64,000 nt of DNA from Lepisosteus oculatus (taxonomy: Eukaryota > Chordata > Actinopteri > Semionotiformes > Lepisosteidae). Of this stretch, positions 37,701 to 49,450 are shown in pieces. The notes under the pieces are model-generated. The model saw only the letters and a list, made by a program, of their open reading frames with translations, was not told where the DNA came from and searched no databases. Positions within the stretch are counted from its first letter, which is position 1, and the number at the start of each line of letters is the position of its first letter. The stretch lies in NCBI RefSeq assembly GCF_040954835.1, contig NC_090707.1:24446570-24510569 (forward strand), written 5' to 3'. The position numbers and the translations under genes are program-made.

Positions 37701-40700
37701 AGGTTTTTGTAGTTTCCTTAGTTTGAATTTAATGTCATGAGTTTTTAATAAAAACTCACTCCCTAAAGGTTGAGCCTGTTTTCTCTTAAATTACATATTC
37801 TCTAAAAAACCTTTATTGTAATATGCTTTACATAGGGATTTTCTTTAGTAAAAAATGAGCCCTTATGGAGTATCTTGTACAGATTTTTTTCCTTTTGGAT
37901 GTCATGGGGTTGAATCTGTGTTGATTGAAATCTTAATGGTTGCTTTAGGATTCCCGCTCTGCCTCCCGGAGTGTGAGTCCGCGGCTGTCGGTCAAGTCTG
38001 CCAGCCGCTCCCCAGCTCAGTCTCCAGCTCGCTCTCACTCCAAGGATGGGTCCCAGCACTCCAAGTCTAAGTCTCGCTCACGATCACGGTCCAAGTCCAG
38101 GTCGGTGGTCTACGTATTAGTACATAGAAAATAACCTTCTGTTCTTGTTCATGTATCTTTTGGCTTAATATGGCATCCTTGTAAATTGTCATCTATGCAT
38201 GAGCAAGCAAATGAGTCGTCCAGTTAAATGTCTGGGGAAATTGTTCCACATAATTGATGTGGAATGTGCTGTTATATCTGCAGGTCTAGATCTCATCGCA
38301 GTTCCCGGAGGCGCTACACTCACTCGCGCTCTCGCTCGCGTTCCCATCGTCGAAGGTCCAGGAGCAGGTCGTACAGTGGGGACTATCGGCGAAGACGTAG
38401 CCATAGCCATTCGCCCATGTCAAACCGCAGGCGCCATATTGGAAACAGGGTAAGATCCGCTTTACTGTCAAATAACTCAGTAGTTTACTGAAAGCTCAAT
38501 GTTGTGTAGTCAACATTGTTTTGTCAGCTTGCACTGCTTAATCTAGAACAATGATAAACACCTGGATGAACTGAAGTTTTCTTTTTGATGTTCTTTGAAA
38601 AGTTCAGGGCTCTAGTTTTGTTACAGTAAAAGCTTTAATGGACTGACTTCCAGCTGTTTGTTTTTCTCATTTGAATTTGTTTTGTGTTTGCATTAAGTTG
38701 AGACTTAAATGCTATAGCAGGATATTGCTTTAATTTCATTTACTGTAGCAGTGAAACTGCTTATGACATTGTAATAAGAAAATGAAACTGTTTAAGGAGT
38801 GTGAATACTTTTGATAGCCATTATATACTAGGGACTCTAGCTATGTCTGTGGTATAATAGTTGCAGTGTTTTTTTCCCCCCACTGCTGAGTAGTTCATTG
38901 TGCTTAAACCGATTTTCAATGTGTTTTTCTTGACCTAACTAATTTAAACAGGCAAATCCTGACCCAAACAACTGCCTTGGGGTTTTTGGTCTCAGTCTTT
39001 ACACCACTGAGCGAGATCTACGGGAGGTTTTCTCCAAATATGGGCCACTCTCAGATGTCAACATAGTTTATGATCAGCAATCTCGACGTTCCAGAGGATT
39101 TGCTTTTGTGTACTTTGAGAATAAGGAAGACTCTAAAGAAGTGAGTATTTAGGGGTAGTTTTTTTTGCATTATTTTGTGGGCTTTGCATTCTGCAGGTGT
39201 CTGTTGGCTCTGTGGGTGGGCTTAACACTGTTCTGGGTGTTTCATGTTTAATATGTTGAAACATCTCCTAAATCCCTATTTTAATTGTCATGAAACTTGT
39301 CATCCCCCTGTACACGTACATCAGATATTTACAATTGTTTTGCTACCCAGAATGTATAGGCCAGTGTTATAACATGTAATTTAATATTGTGGAAAGTGTT
39401 TATTCTGAGAACAGCTTGAATCTCGGATCTGGACCATAAGTACACTGTCTCAAAGAAGTTATGCTCATTTGCAATTTTATTGCTCGAAAGGGAGTATTTG
39501 TGAACTTCACTAGAAAAACTCATGCTTTTTGATAGGCTAAGGAGCGAGCAAATGGAATGGAACTTGATGGACGCAGAATCAGAGTTGACTTCTCAATAAC
39601 AAAAAGGCCTCACACACCCACCCCTGGAATCTACATGGGGAGGCCAACCTAGTAAGACGTTTGTTTGCAAATCTGTTGAAAGTAATATACTCATTTAACA
39701 TCAAGAACTTGAAACCGCTGAAAAGTGTGTTTATGGATGCAAACATTGAATGAATGCCCTTAGTCTTTACAAGTGTTCTTTAACTCTGTAGTGGCGGCGG
39801 TGGCGGCGGCGGCGGCGGTGGCAGTGGTGGTGGCAGCGGTGGCGGCGGCGGCGGTGGCTCTCGGCGATCTCGAGATTACTATGACAGAGGATACGATCGA
39901 GGTTATGATCGCTATGATGACCGGGACTATTACAGGTCTTACAGGTACAGAGCTCCCTCAGTTCTGTTTTCTGCTGACGTCCTAGAGTTTACAACTATTA
40001 GTACTTAAATGTAACAGAACTTAAGAGTCACATATTGCTGCATTATTGCTTTTACTAGATTATGTTCAGTTCTGTCAATTAAAATCTTTATCTGTAGTGT
40101 TAAATAAAGATAGGGTTTTGGACTTGCATCTGCTTAATTTTGTTTTTTTCTTAGGTGGAAATCTTGTAATTACCACAGTGTGAGAACAGTACCTGTCAGT
40201 GAATGTTGATTTTTTTTTATTTCAGACGCAGGTCCCCATCTCCATACTACAGCCGTGGACCATACAGGTCTCGATCCCGATCACGCTCTTACTCTCCACG
40301 TAAGTTGACCTTGCTTTCATTGTGACTGTATCCACGTAAGTTGACCTTGCTTTCATTGTGACTGTATACAGAAATGCTAGTGCGTTTCTAAAGTGTGTCC
40401 AAAAGAAAAAGCCATTATATCCTTGATTTACTTGACAATGGTGAAAGAACTTTGTAAATGTCCCAGAAAATTCTAGTTAGACCCTTAATCTCCTCTTGAA
40501 GTAACAAGACTTTCTTTTGTGTAGTGATCTTTTTTTATAATCTGATGTATTAAGCAGGTATAGTTGTAGTTTTCTAATATGTGGTTGATTTTGGTGACAG
40601 AGTTTATAACTAGTGCTTATTGTTTATAGTCCGTATTTCCATGACCAGCAAAGTTCGGATAGTTTAATGTGTGTCAAAGTTTAATTTTCTTTATTACAAT

Positions 40701-43700
40701 TATTTCTAGTTATTTCTTATTATTATTTCATATTTGACATTTTTAGGATCAGGGTAGAGGTGAATATGTGAACACTTAACAAATGCCTGTTGCTTCACAA
40801 AGAGTTTCAGGTCATGGTATGGTTTAAATATACTAAAGGTTTTTTTTTTATTGCACACCAAATGATTTTAGAACTTGCACCAATATTGCATGAAATAACA
40901 TAAAATTGGAACTTAGTTTACAATTTTAATTACATTTCAGACTTTCTTGTTTTCCTAAAATTTCTGCATGAAATGTGAGCTTACGTCAATGAACATAACT
41001 ATTTTGTTTATATTTATATTTTGTTTAATGTTGAAAACAGCTCCTATCTCCACGCTTAAAGCATAATTGCTCCTGGCTCTGTAGCACACTAATGTGCAGC
41101 TCACAGTTTGGCAAGTATTGCTCTAGGTCAGTGGTCTCCAACCAGTAGATGAGTTGACCAGTCTGTTGTAGGATCTGTAGCAGTTTCTCAGTCCCTCATC
41201 TTTTAATACCTGAAGGCAGAGCTGCATGATCGTACCAGAACCCTGTGTGACTTTGAACTACTGACCCCTTCCATGTGACAGGTTATACATCCAGAAATAT
41301 AAAACCAGCTACTATATCCGCACTTAAGGTTTGCTCTGGGTGTGGAATATTAAAAAATATTATTTTAAAGCTGTATGTATACTTAAATGAACCAAATGTT
41401 AGTGAATGTTTTAGCGTTAAGCTAATTAGGTTTGTTCAACCAATTTGATTATATACAGTCGTGTGCAAAAGAAAGTACACCCTCTTTCAGTTCTATAGTT
41501 TTATATATCTGGACATAACAAATAATCATCTGATCCTTACCAGGTCCTACAATAAGGTAAATCTAAGCTCATCTGACAAACAACACATAACTGATTCTAC
41601 TATGTCATTATTTAACAAAAAATAAGCCAACATGCAAAAGCCATGTGTGAAAAGCTAAGTACACCCATGGTTCAGTAGCTTGTAGAACCACCTTAAGCAG
41701 CAATAACTTGTAGTAATCGTTTTCTCTATGACTTTATCCAGTCCCTCACATCGTTTTGGAGAAAGTCTGGCCACTCTTCTTTACAACATTGCTTCAGTTG
41801 ATTGATGTTTGAGGGCATTTATTTATGCACAGCTCTATCAGGTCCCGCCACAGCATCTCAATAGGGTTGAGGTCTGGACTTTGTCTTGGCCACTCCAACA
41901 CCTTGATTCTTTTCTTTTCCAGCCATTCATTTGTAGATTTTTCTGGTGTCCGTGGGATCATTGTCCTGTTGCATGACCTAATTTCAGGCAAGCTTTAGCT
42001 GTCTGACAGATGGCCTCACATTTGTCTCTAGAATACTTTGGTATCTAGAGGAGTTCATGGTCAACTTGATGACTGCAAGGTGCCCAGGTCCTGTGGCTGC
42101 AAAGCAAGGCCAAATCATCACCCCTCCATCATCATGCTTGATGGTTGGTATGAGGTGTTTGTGGTGATGCGCTGTTTGGTTTTCACCAAATATGGCGTTG
42201 TGCATAATGACCAAACATCTCCACTTTGGTCTCGTCTGTCCAAAAGACATTGTTCCAGAAATCTTGTGGTTTGCACAGATGCAACTTTGCACCTTTGCAA
42301 CTTTGAATTGGCTTCATTACTCTGCTCTCCTCCTCACTAATAGCTGGTGTGTGGTGAGCGTTCTGGCGCACTGTGGCTGTCGTCGCATCATCCAGGGGGA
42401 TGCTGCACATCGGTGGTGGTGGAGGGGTGTCCCCATTACCTGTAAAGCGCTTTGAGTAGCGTGTCCAGAAAAGCGCTATATAAGTATAAGCAATTATTAA
42501 TTATTTGCAAACCTAAGCCGTGCTGCCATGTTCTTTTTGAAGAGAAAGGGCTTTCTCCTTCCATGAAAGCCATACTTGTTCAGTCTTTTTCTGATCATAC
42601 TGTCATGAACTTTAATGTTTAACATGTTAACGAGGCCTGTAGATCCCTAGATGAAGCTCTTGGGTTCTTTGCGATTTCTCTGAGCATTATATGGTCTGAC
42701 CTTTTTTTTACAAATGAAGAACATTCAAGCCAATCTTCCCAGGAGTGGGATTTTGCTGGGACGCCCACTCCTGGGAAGATTGGCTTGAATGTTCTTCATT
42801 TGTAAATAATCCTTCTCACTGTAAATGATGGATTTCAAATTGTTTGGAAATTGCCTAATAACCCTTCCCAGATTAATGAGCAGCAAGAATTGCTTCTCTG
42901 AGTTCATTGCTGATGTCTTTTCTCCTTGACATTGTGTTAACACACCTGAATGCTTCAGACCTCCAAACTGCCACAAGTTCTGCTTTTATAGAGGAGGTCA
43001 CACTTCCTGATGATACACTAATCAGATGCATTTGATTAGCAGCACCTGGATGCTAATTACCTTCTTAATTCCTATGGAAGCAGTAAGGGTGTACTTATTT
43101 TTTCCCACATGGGTTCTGCATTTTGGCTAGTGAAATCTATTGTTTTCTGTTATCTGAAGCTAGATTTGTCTAATTATAGAAGTTGAGGACCAGACAATTA
43201 TTTATGCCCTGATATGTAAAACCATTGAATTGAAAGGGTGTACTTTATTTTTCACATGACTGTAACGCCTGCTGCTGTATTTCTTGAACCTGTATGTCCA
43301 GTCAGTGCAAGTATAGTTCAAATACAAGGAAAGTGACCAGCCTTGTTCACGTGTAGGCTGATGCCATTATTTATATTGGCCAAGAATGCATCTGGGCTAG
43401 CAAAAACATAGTAAATGCTTCTATATCCAAATCTGACTTGCATGTAGAATGATAATTTATTTGTTTACAATTGTTAAACAGTGTGATATCAAAGTATATT
43501 AGGGGGGGATTTGAAATGACACCACACAGTTTATCATAGTTAATTCAAGGATAGTTTTTCCTTAAACAGCATCCTTACAGTTACAGATACAAAGTTAACA
43601 GGAAGTAGTTTTAAGAGCTTATTTTAAAAATCCAACAGCAAATGGTAGGGTCTCCATTGACATTGTGCATTTACCATCTGCTGGCTATATGTAGGAAATC

Positions 43701-45588
43701 AGTTATTCATGGATGAGGTAAAGAAAAAATGGCAGCAGTCCAGTATATCATTTTGCACTGCCACAGTAGCAGGGCAAGTAGAACCTTTTAAGATGTTTCT
43801 ACAACTATGGGAAGACTTGAAGGACTGAGAATGCTTAATATAATTGCATTTTGATAAATCTGTCGACATGACTGATAGCCCTATGGTACAAACAAAATGG
43901 ATCTTCTCACCCTTTTGACCCACAAAGAGAACACAAGAACTGGGAATATCTACAAGTGCAGAAGGCATGTGATTGAAAAAAATCTTTCCAAACTAGTTTC
44001 TCTCACAGCTGTTACTGCACCTGTCATGCTTGGCCCAAATAAGGCTATTTTGCAGAAAAAAATCCCGATTTCCTCTTTTCAATTACTGTATAATCTACCA
44101 GGAAGTATTAAATTAAAGACTTTCCTGTAGAGTTTTTGATGTGATGCCTCAAATCAACACTTAAACCAAGAAACAAAACATGCAGTAAGCAGTCCAGTAA
44201 TGTCTGGATGCTAAACTTGAGATTCCTTACAGACTGAATGTCAACTGAACAATCAGGAATGCAAACTGCAAGGAAAGGATGGTTTGTGGTCCTGCCAGTT
44301 TAGTAATATGCTACAGCACTTCTGTGTCTGAAGAGAAATCTAGAAAAAATGTAATTTAAAAATTGAACATGGGTCCAACTGGATAACTTCTGTACACACC
44401 TGGAAAAATCAGCAGAAGAATTCAACAGGCAATTTCAGAACTTGATGGAACAAATCATGTTCATTTTAAATCTGTTCTTTCAAGTAGACATTGCTGCTTG
44501 ACTACCAAATTCCACCAAGGGTTAGATTTGCAAAGTGTTGTAGTTGATATGGATGATTTGATAGTAGAGCTGAAAGTCAGATTGAGGGATTTATGAACAA
44601 AGTATCCTGTGCTTTTTTAAAATTAATGATTACTTTGTTACCATATGCTACGGAGAGACGCATTCTCCTAATTGATGGTATTTGGACTTAATAAGATGGG
44701 CATCTGTGATGCCAGTGCAAGGACTGTACGTTACTAGCAGTCTCATAAGTCAGCTATAACCTAGACTTTGAAGCAGTAGTATAATACTAGAAATGTATGA
44801 ATATATACTTGATTTTAGATTTTTAAAACTAAAGCCTTGGGTTAAATTCGAATGACCTCAATCTTGCTTTAAAAAGTTTGGAGAGCACTGATCTGGGCAT
44901 TGATAAGAACTGCAAATTGCTTTAACTTTATTTTTAAAAATGCTTTAGAATTGAACAAGCATTAGTAGCATGGAGAATTGTTTATTACAGTATAAAGACA
45001 AAAGGACCTTTCCTAACAAAACTAAAGATGGTAACTTGCATACAATGTTCTAACTCTTAAATGAGCATGATGTCGCATGGCCTCCTCATTTGTTACCTAA
45101 TGTCTTGATTGTTTTTTTTAAGGTCTTACTTTTTTGGTGATAGATTTGAGTTTTGCCAGGTTTTCAATGGCAGGTGTTATAACCAATCCTTATAATGGGT
45201 TGTAAATAGGCTAGATGAGCCGATTACCTCTTATTTGTATTCATTATGTTCTTAACTGTTCCTTTGCTGTAAGAAATAGAGCTCTGTTTTTACAACTGGA
45301 GTGGCTATCTTCCATTTTTATATTTCACACCGCTTCATATTCTGTTGCTGAATTGACATTTGACCAATCTGCTTTTTGCACTTTGTTAAGTCAGCCTTAG
45401 AAAGGCTTTGTCTATATATTAAACCAATATTAAACAAGGTGTTTTTTAAGGAGATCAAGATCTTTTATCTTGAGGTTGATACTTATGTTTTGGTGTGAAT
45501 TATGGAAGCTGTTGTCATTTAAGAAATGCCATTGATTTATTATACCTTACATTCTTAATATTGTGTTTTCTTTGTAGGTCACTACTAA
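34740..45588 (+). CDS. TRA2B: TRA2B, transformer-2 beta splicing regulator (complete)
   Basis: Tra2-beta binds GAA-rich exonic enhancers through one RRM and recruits splicing factors through flanking RS domains (family knowledge). Coding exons: 34740-34772, 37949-38100, 38284-38449, 38952-39140, 39536-39651, 39792-39944, 40226-40299 and 45578-45588; 894 nt, 297 aa (human 288). The RS1 domain spans roughly residues 13-117. The RRM starts near residue 118 with RNP2 VFGLSL (128-133) and RNP1 RGFAFVYF (165-172). Then comes the linker [15 protein letters not shown], a long Gly run, and RS2 ending SPRHY. The start ATG has A at -3. TRA2B rather than TRA2A is supported by [28 protein letters not shown] and the neighbours SENP2 and IGF2BP2. 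Confidence 0.97.
37280..37539 (+). other. TRA2B: TRA2B poison (ultraconserved-type) exon
   Basis: A T-rich tract and TTAAG precede a purine-rich stretch dense in GAA/AGAAG motifs, including GACACTGAAGAAAGAAGAAA near 37465-37485. Read in the frame of exon 1 it gives [20 protein letters not shown] and one more Ile, then TGA at 37343-37345. Mammalian TRA2B has a homologous non-coding exon 2 (276 nt) that Tra2-beta itself includes to limit its own mRNA. The 5' border is likely 37280; the 3' border is uncertain, with GT candidates at 37540 (GTAATT) or 37554. Confidence 0.8.
37949..38100 (+). CDS. TRA2B: TRA2B exon, RS1 domain
   Basis: The exon encodes [20 protein letters not shown] through [13 protein letters not shown], the first Arg/Ser domain. 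It ends two bases into an Arg codon. Confidence 0.95.
38284..38449 (+). CDS. TRA2B: TRA2B exon, RS1 end
   Basis: The exon encodes [20 protein letters not shown] and onward to [17 protein letters not shown]. The donor is GTAAGA. Confidence 0.96.
38952..39140 (+). CDS. TRA2B: TRA2B exon, RRM core
   Basis: 63 codons: [20 protein letters not shown] through [10 protein letters not shown] to KEDSKE. It contains both RNP motifs. The donor is GTGAGT. Confidence 0.98.
39536..39651 (+). CDS. TRA2B: TRA2B exon, RRM end and linker
   Basis: [20 protein letters not shown] then [18 protein letters not shown], ending two bases into a Tyr codon. An in-frame TAG overlaps the GTAAGA donor (CCTAGTAAGA), so splicing here is essential. 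Confidence 0.96.
39792..39944 (+). CDS. TRA2B: TRA2B exon, Gly-rich linker and RS2 start
   Basis: The first Tyr codon is completed, followed by about 21 residues of Gly with two Ser interruptions coded by GGC/GGT repeats. Then come [20 protein letters not shown] and DRDYYRSYR. The repeat tract is prone to length change. Confidence 0.93.
40226..40299 (+). CDS. TRA2B: TRA2B exon, RS2 domain
   Basis: [20 protein letters not shown] then SYSP and one base of an Arg codon. The donor GTAAGT at 40300 is duplicated 36 bp downstream. Confidence 0.95.
40295..40366 (+). repeat. TRA2B: Exact 36-bp tandem duplication carrying the 5' splice site
   Basis: The two units 40295-40330 and 40331-40366 are identical and both begin TCCACGTAAGTTGACC. 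Each carries the complete exon/intron junction of the last TRA2B intron. Use of the second donor would add codons after the Arg and then reach an in-frame TGA before the second unit. Confidence 0.97.
42308..42505 (+). repeat. SINE family B 3' fragment nested in Tc1
   Basis: TTGGCTTCATTACTCTGCTC, then GTGTGGTGAGCGTTCTGGCG, CTGTAAAGCGCTTTGAGTAG and GCGCTATATAAGTATAAGCA. 5' truncated, opposite in orientation to the surrounding transposase. Confidence 0.88.
42707..42806. repeat. 43-bp perfect inverted repeat with 14-base loop
   Basis: The arms 42707-42749 and 42764-42806 are exact reverse complements (core GAACATTCAAGCCAATCTTC). The loop is ATTTTGCTGGGACG. The right arm matches the transposase reading frame ([12 protein letters not shown] on the minus strand), so the left arm looks like the added inverted copy. 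Confidence 0.97.
45578..45588 (+). CDS. TRA2B: TRA2B terminal coding exon
   Basis: TTTGTAG acceptor, then GT CAC TAC TAA. This completes the Arg codon and gives the C-terminus SPRHY; mammals have SPRRY. Confidence 0.9.
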
Positions 45589-47300
45589 TGGGCTTGATGT
45601 GGACTACCTTCAATGAAGATTTTTTTTTTTGTTGGGAGGGGAAAAGGGTTGCCAGCTGTTTGTAAATTAATGGGCAGTCAGTGAAAGTAAAATTTTAAGT
45701 CAGTTTCTAAGTTTTAAATGTCCCTGAATCTGTATCAAATGTGCTGTTTTTATATTGTTGCACTCCTTTTTGCAGTCAGTGTGAATATCCTAAAATTACA
45801 CTGCTTGTTCTTTTACTATATATAGATGATTAATTTCTGTCCAGTGTTCAACAGTATATTTAATAGGTTTATCAAGAGACTGATTTTCACCAACACAGGC
45901 ATGTTTAACAGTGGAACAGACATTAGTGAAATATTTTCTGAACTTTTTCACCTTAACTAATGTACATACTCCACATCTGTCATAATAAAATTGAATGCAT
46001 GGTCAAAAACTAAAGGACATACTCTATTGCTTTATTCCATTTTAATTTAATTTTAAAATTTTAAAGCACCCCCCAAATCCTAAAAGCTCAATCTGTAACC
46101 CCTAGTTCTTCCTTTATACTTGAGTCTAACCCCCATGCAATTTGTTTTTCTCGAAAGGTCATGTGTTCTGTTGGAGTCAGAATATAGAATACAAGTGGCT
46201 CGCTGTTTTTGTAACATGAGGTCTTGAACATTTTTTAGTTTTATTTCAAATTGCCAGTTTCATTGGCATATCTACTAACAGCATCTTTGTCTGCGCAAGG
46301 AGAATGGGGATGTGTAGATGTACCTTGCAACACAACTGAGGAGCATGGCGTAGCAGTGTATATCTCTAATGCTAGATGCACACAGACTTGCACTGGCAAC
46401 TTACAAAAGCAATGGCTTGCACCACGAGGGCCCTGGCCAGCTTACAAATTATGTACACTTAGTGATACTTTTTCAGTTATTAACTGACTGGGATACCCAG
46501 GGAAAGTGAGATTACTCAGCCTTTAAGTAGTAACTTAAAACTGCTTCCTGCGTACCTCTGCTCATTGAGTCACTTGGGGGCCCAAAGATGTACAAACACT
46601 ATAAGCAGAAATGTACGTAAAAGATTTTCTGTAACGCCAGTGACCACTTGAGATCTGTGTGGCAGTAAAACAGTTTGCAACATTGGCAACCCTGGAGCGG
46701 TGGATGGTGTAAGAATAGCAGGGGTCTGGTTATGTATCAATGTCAGCTGAGTTTCTAATCTGTTTTGACATCCTTTGATTTTGAATTTATCTACCTGAAA
46801 TATCAGAAGCTGCAGAGGTTTACCTTATTGTTTTCATATGGATGCTTTTCTGTTTGTTTTAGCTGTAAAATGTTTTTTAAATTATGAACTTCTAGAGGTT
46901 GTACAAGTGTGGAGCTTTTCTGTGGTAATCTGTGATCAGTGTGCATATGCTTTGAAGTCAGAAGTAAATGAGCAATAAACTGCTTTATACTTCCTGAGTT
47001 TTAGGTTTGCTCTGTTGAAAAGTTATTTTAGTACAGAAAACTTTTCAAGTGTTAATTCTGTTGACTTTTGTATTAAGTTCTTGATTAAAATCAGTTTGGT
47101 ATTTGTATTTTTTTTAGTTAAGATGAAATTTAGAATTGCTGACAGATATGTTCCTCGACTTTGTCATCTTGAGGTTTCATGCCAATGTTAAGATTAATGT
47201 TTGTATTTCTTTTCCTTCCTCTGATATAAAAAAATGAAAAATCATTGACCTACATTAATAAAATCTTTGATATATGTAACATTTTACTGTTTTCTTTTGT
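45589..47300 (+). terminator. TRA2B: TRA2B 3' UTR with alternative poly(A) signals
   Basis: AATAAA lies at 45984-45989, 46974-46979 and 47257-47262, each in AT-rich context. Short open frames in this interval have no recognisable domain. Which signals are used cannot be seen. Confidence 0.6.
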
Positions 47301-48900
47301 CCAGTCTATTTAATTTCATTGTAGCATGTTCATTTAAGAACATATTAATGTTGGTTCAACTGTTCTTAAATTTATATTTTAAGTGTCCGTGATGAAGGTA
47401 GCAATTACATGAATATTGGGTAAGTTGATTGGAAATTGATTGCTATTTGTTGATTGTGTTTAATAGCCAAATAAGTAGTTAAACTTGAATGCTGAATCAT
47501 GGTTGAATAGTGAATGTAGAAATCAATGGGTTAGCCTCATTTTGGGTTTCTAGACATTAGAGGTGCAAGTTGATTTCTAAGGTATCAATGTTTTTGCCAA
47601 GTGAGGTTCTTAAGCTTTCCATTTAAATTAGGTTCCATGTTACAGCTGTAATTTTTATTTCATTTATTTCTGAGGGATCTTTCCCTTTTCCTTTAAATCT
47701 TTGAGCTCAATGTATTTGAACAGAAGAGAATTATGGGAATGTTTCTTAATACTGATTAAAGGTCAGACATTTTGTTTTGGTCAGTACCCTTATTACAAAT
47801 TGAATGGCTAGAAGTTGCGATGTAGACCACTTTGATGAAACCCATGTAATCATGACTTAAACTTTTATCAAATGTACACTTGGTATTCTTTTCTTATACT
47901 GTGTTCCACATCATCTGTGAAGCATTTTTAGAGTATACACTGTGAAAAGAAGCTCACTGTTTATACAAAATTTAATTCATGAACAATTATCCTTCACACC
48001 TGGGTGTAGATATAGTTGGGTGTTTCCATTCCTGGTCTTGGAAAAATCTAAAGTCTAGTTGGTTGTAAATTTTCTATTTGTGAAGATTGGGAACACTTGT
48101 AATTTGGCTAAGCCAATTTGTTAAACTGAACAAATTGGCTATTTAACTGTTTATACTTGTTCCTGTTCTTCAGAAATTAATTTCATGGTTATAAAACTTC
48201 CTGGACAGTCCAGTTTCTAACTTTTCTCCTCTTGTAGTTAAAATTGAGAAATTTTCAACATTTAAAAGTTTAATTTTGTATATGTGCCATATCGCCAATA
48301 GTGGTTAATTAAGATGGATATAATGACTCCCATCTCAACAGTTTTGGGGAAAAAAAATATTTTTAAAAAGTCAGGTATAAGATGGGAATCTGCGAACACC
48401 AAACTCATAAGTTCTCAGTATACTGAATGAACAAAGTTTGCTAGGGAAAGTTTGGTAACTTGTAAGCTAAATACATTGGAATAAAAAGCACTTACAAAGG
48501 GTAATATTTGTTAACCTTTTCCAAGTGTGATTAAAATTGTGTACTCACCAAGACAAAGGGAGCAGCTGACTGTTTGGAAAAGTGGAAGCAGTACCACACT
48601 GGACCTGGCAGATGTTGGCTATGAATATCTTGAAAATATTTACTGATACTATGGGGGGGGGGGGAGAATGTTTTCTGCTCTTTCCCAGTTTTGCCATGAC
48701 TTAGATTGATAATATTCAATGATTGTGATCAAAGTGGCCATGTGACTTCTTACTACAGCTGAATTATAATTTTTATATTAGTCTTTTGGCTTAATATAAT
48801 CAGTATAGCCAGGTATTTACACTTTTCTGGTGCAAACCTTGTACATTTGGGTTGACTTTATGATCATTTGAGAAGGCAGAATTTTCTTTGCTCTAGATAA
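47301..48900. other. Intergenic, no gene recognised
   Basis: AT-rich DNA with a run of twelve G at about 48652-48664. Nothing else recognised. Confidence 0.45.
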
Positions 48901-49450
48901 AAATTGCTTACACTTATATAGCACTTATAAGTGTATATATACACTTTTCTGGACACTCCACTCAAAGCACTTTACAGGCAATGGGGACTCCCCTCCACCA
49001 CGCATGGATGATGCGACGCCAGCCATAGTGCGCCAGAACGCTCACCACACATCAGCTATCGGTGGGGAGGAGAGCAGAGTAATGAAGCCAGTTCAAAGAT
49101 GGGGATTATTAGGAGGCCATTTCTAATCGGAAATTTGGCCAGGACGCCGGGGTTACACCCCTACTCTTCTCAAGAAGCCCCCTGGGATTTTTAATGACCA
49201 CAGAGTCAGGACCTCGGTTTTACGTCTCATCCAAAGGACGGCGCCCGATTACAGTATAGTGTCCCCGTCACTATACTGGGGCATAAGGACCCACATGGAC
49301 TGCAGGATTAGCGCCTCCATGTGTGCCACTAGCACCTCTTCCAGCAGCAACCTTAGTCTTTCCCAGGAGGTCTCCTATCCAGGTACTGACCAGGCTCACA
49401 CCTGCTTAGCTTCAGTGGGTTGCATGTTGTGAGTTGCAGCTGGCCATATA
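48901..49450 (-). repeat. SINE family B, full length with 5S rRNA-derived head (minus)
   Basis: On the minus strand the head (49450 down to 49359) reads GAAGCTAAGCAGGTGTGAGC, CTGGTCAGTACCTGGAT and AGGAGACCTCCTGGGAAA. These are the internal A-box and C-box regions of 5S rRNA. The body and the CTATATAAGTGTAAGC tail follow. The tail contains a short local self-complementary insertion (about 48915-48950). Confidence 0.9.

Larger units (their letters stand above)
41794..42976 (-). pseudogene. Tc1-like transposase pseudogene
   Basis: Read from high to low coordinates: N-terminal [20 protein letters not shown] and [15 protein letters not shown] near 42770-42950; then, after the SINE insertion, a [14 protein letters not shown] catalytic block near 42190-42240; then [20 protein letters not shown]; and finally [20 protein letters not shown] near 41850-41910. 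Several frameshifts and stops. Not functional. Confidence 0.9.
41456..43262 (-). mobile_element. Tc1-like transposon with IR/DR ends, nested
   Basis: Inverted termini begin CAGTCRTGTG and carry the repeated AAGTACACCC motif twice at each end (41481-41490 and 41658-41667 on the left, matching the right end), the IR/DR layout of Tc1 elements. TA dinucleotides flank it at 41454-41455 and 43263-43264. The transposase lies on the minus strand and is broken. A SINE family B copy has inserted at 42308-42505. Confidence 0.9.
41129..44890 (+). mobile_element. hAT-family transposon remnant in TRA2B intron
   Basis: The ends CAGTGGTCTCCAA (41129-41141) and, inverted, CAGTGCTCTCCAA (44878-44890) match at 12 of 13 positions and resemble hAT termini. 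The 8-bp flanks CTCTAGGT and ATCTGGGC agree at five positions, as a decayed target duplication might. Inside, [12 protein letters not shown] near 44025-44062 resembles the TDGAPxMxGxNxG block of hAT transposases, and a VDIAA-like segment near 44490 resembles their C-terminal region. A Tc1-like element lies within it. Confidence 0.5.
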
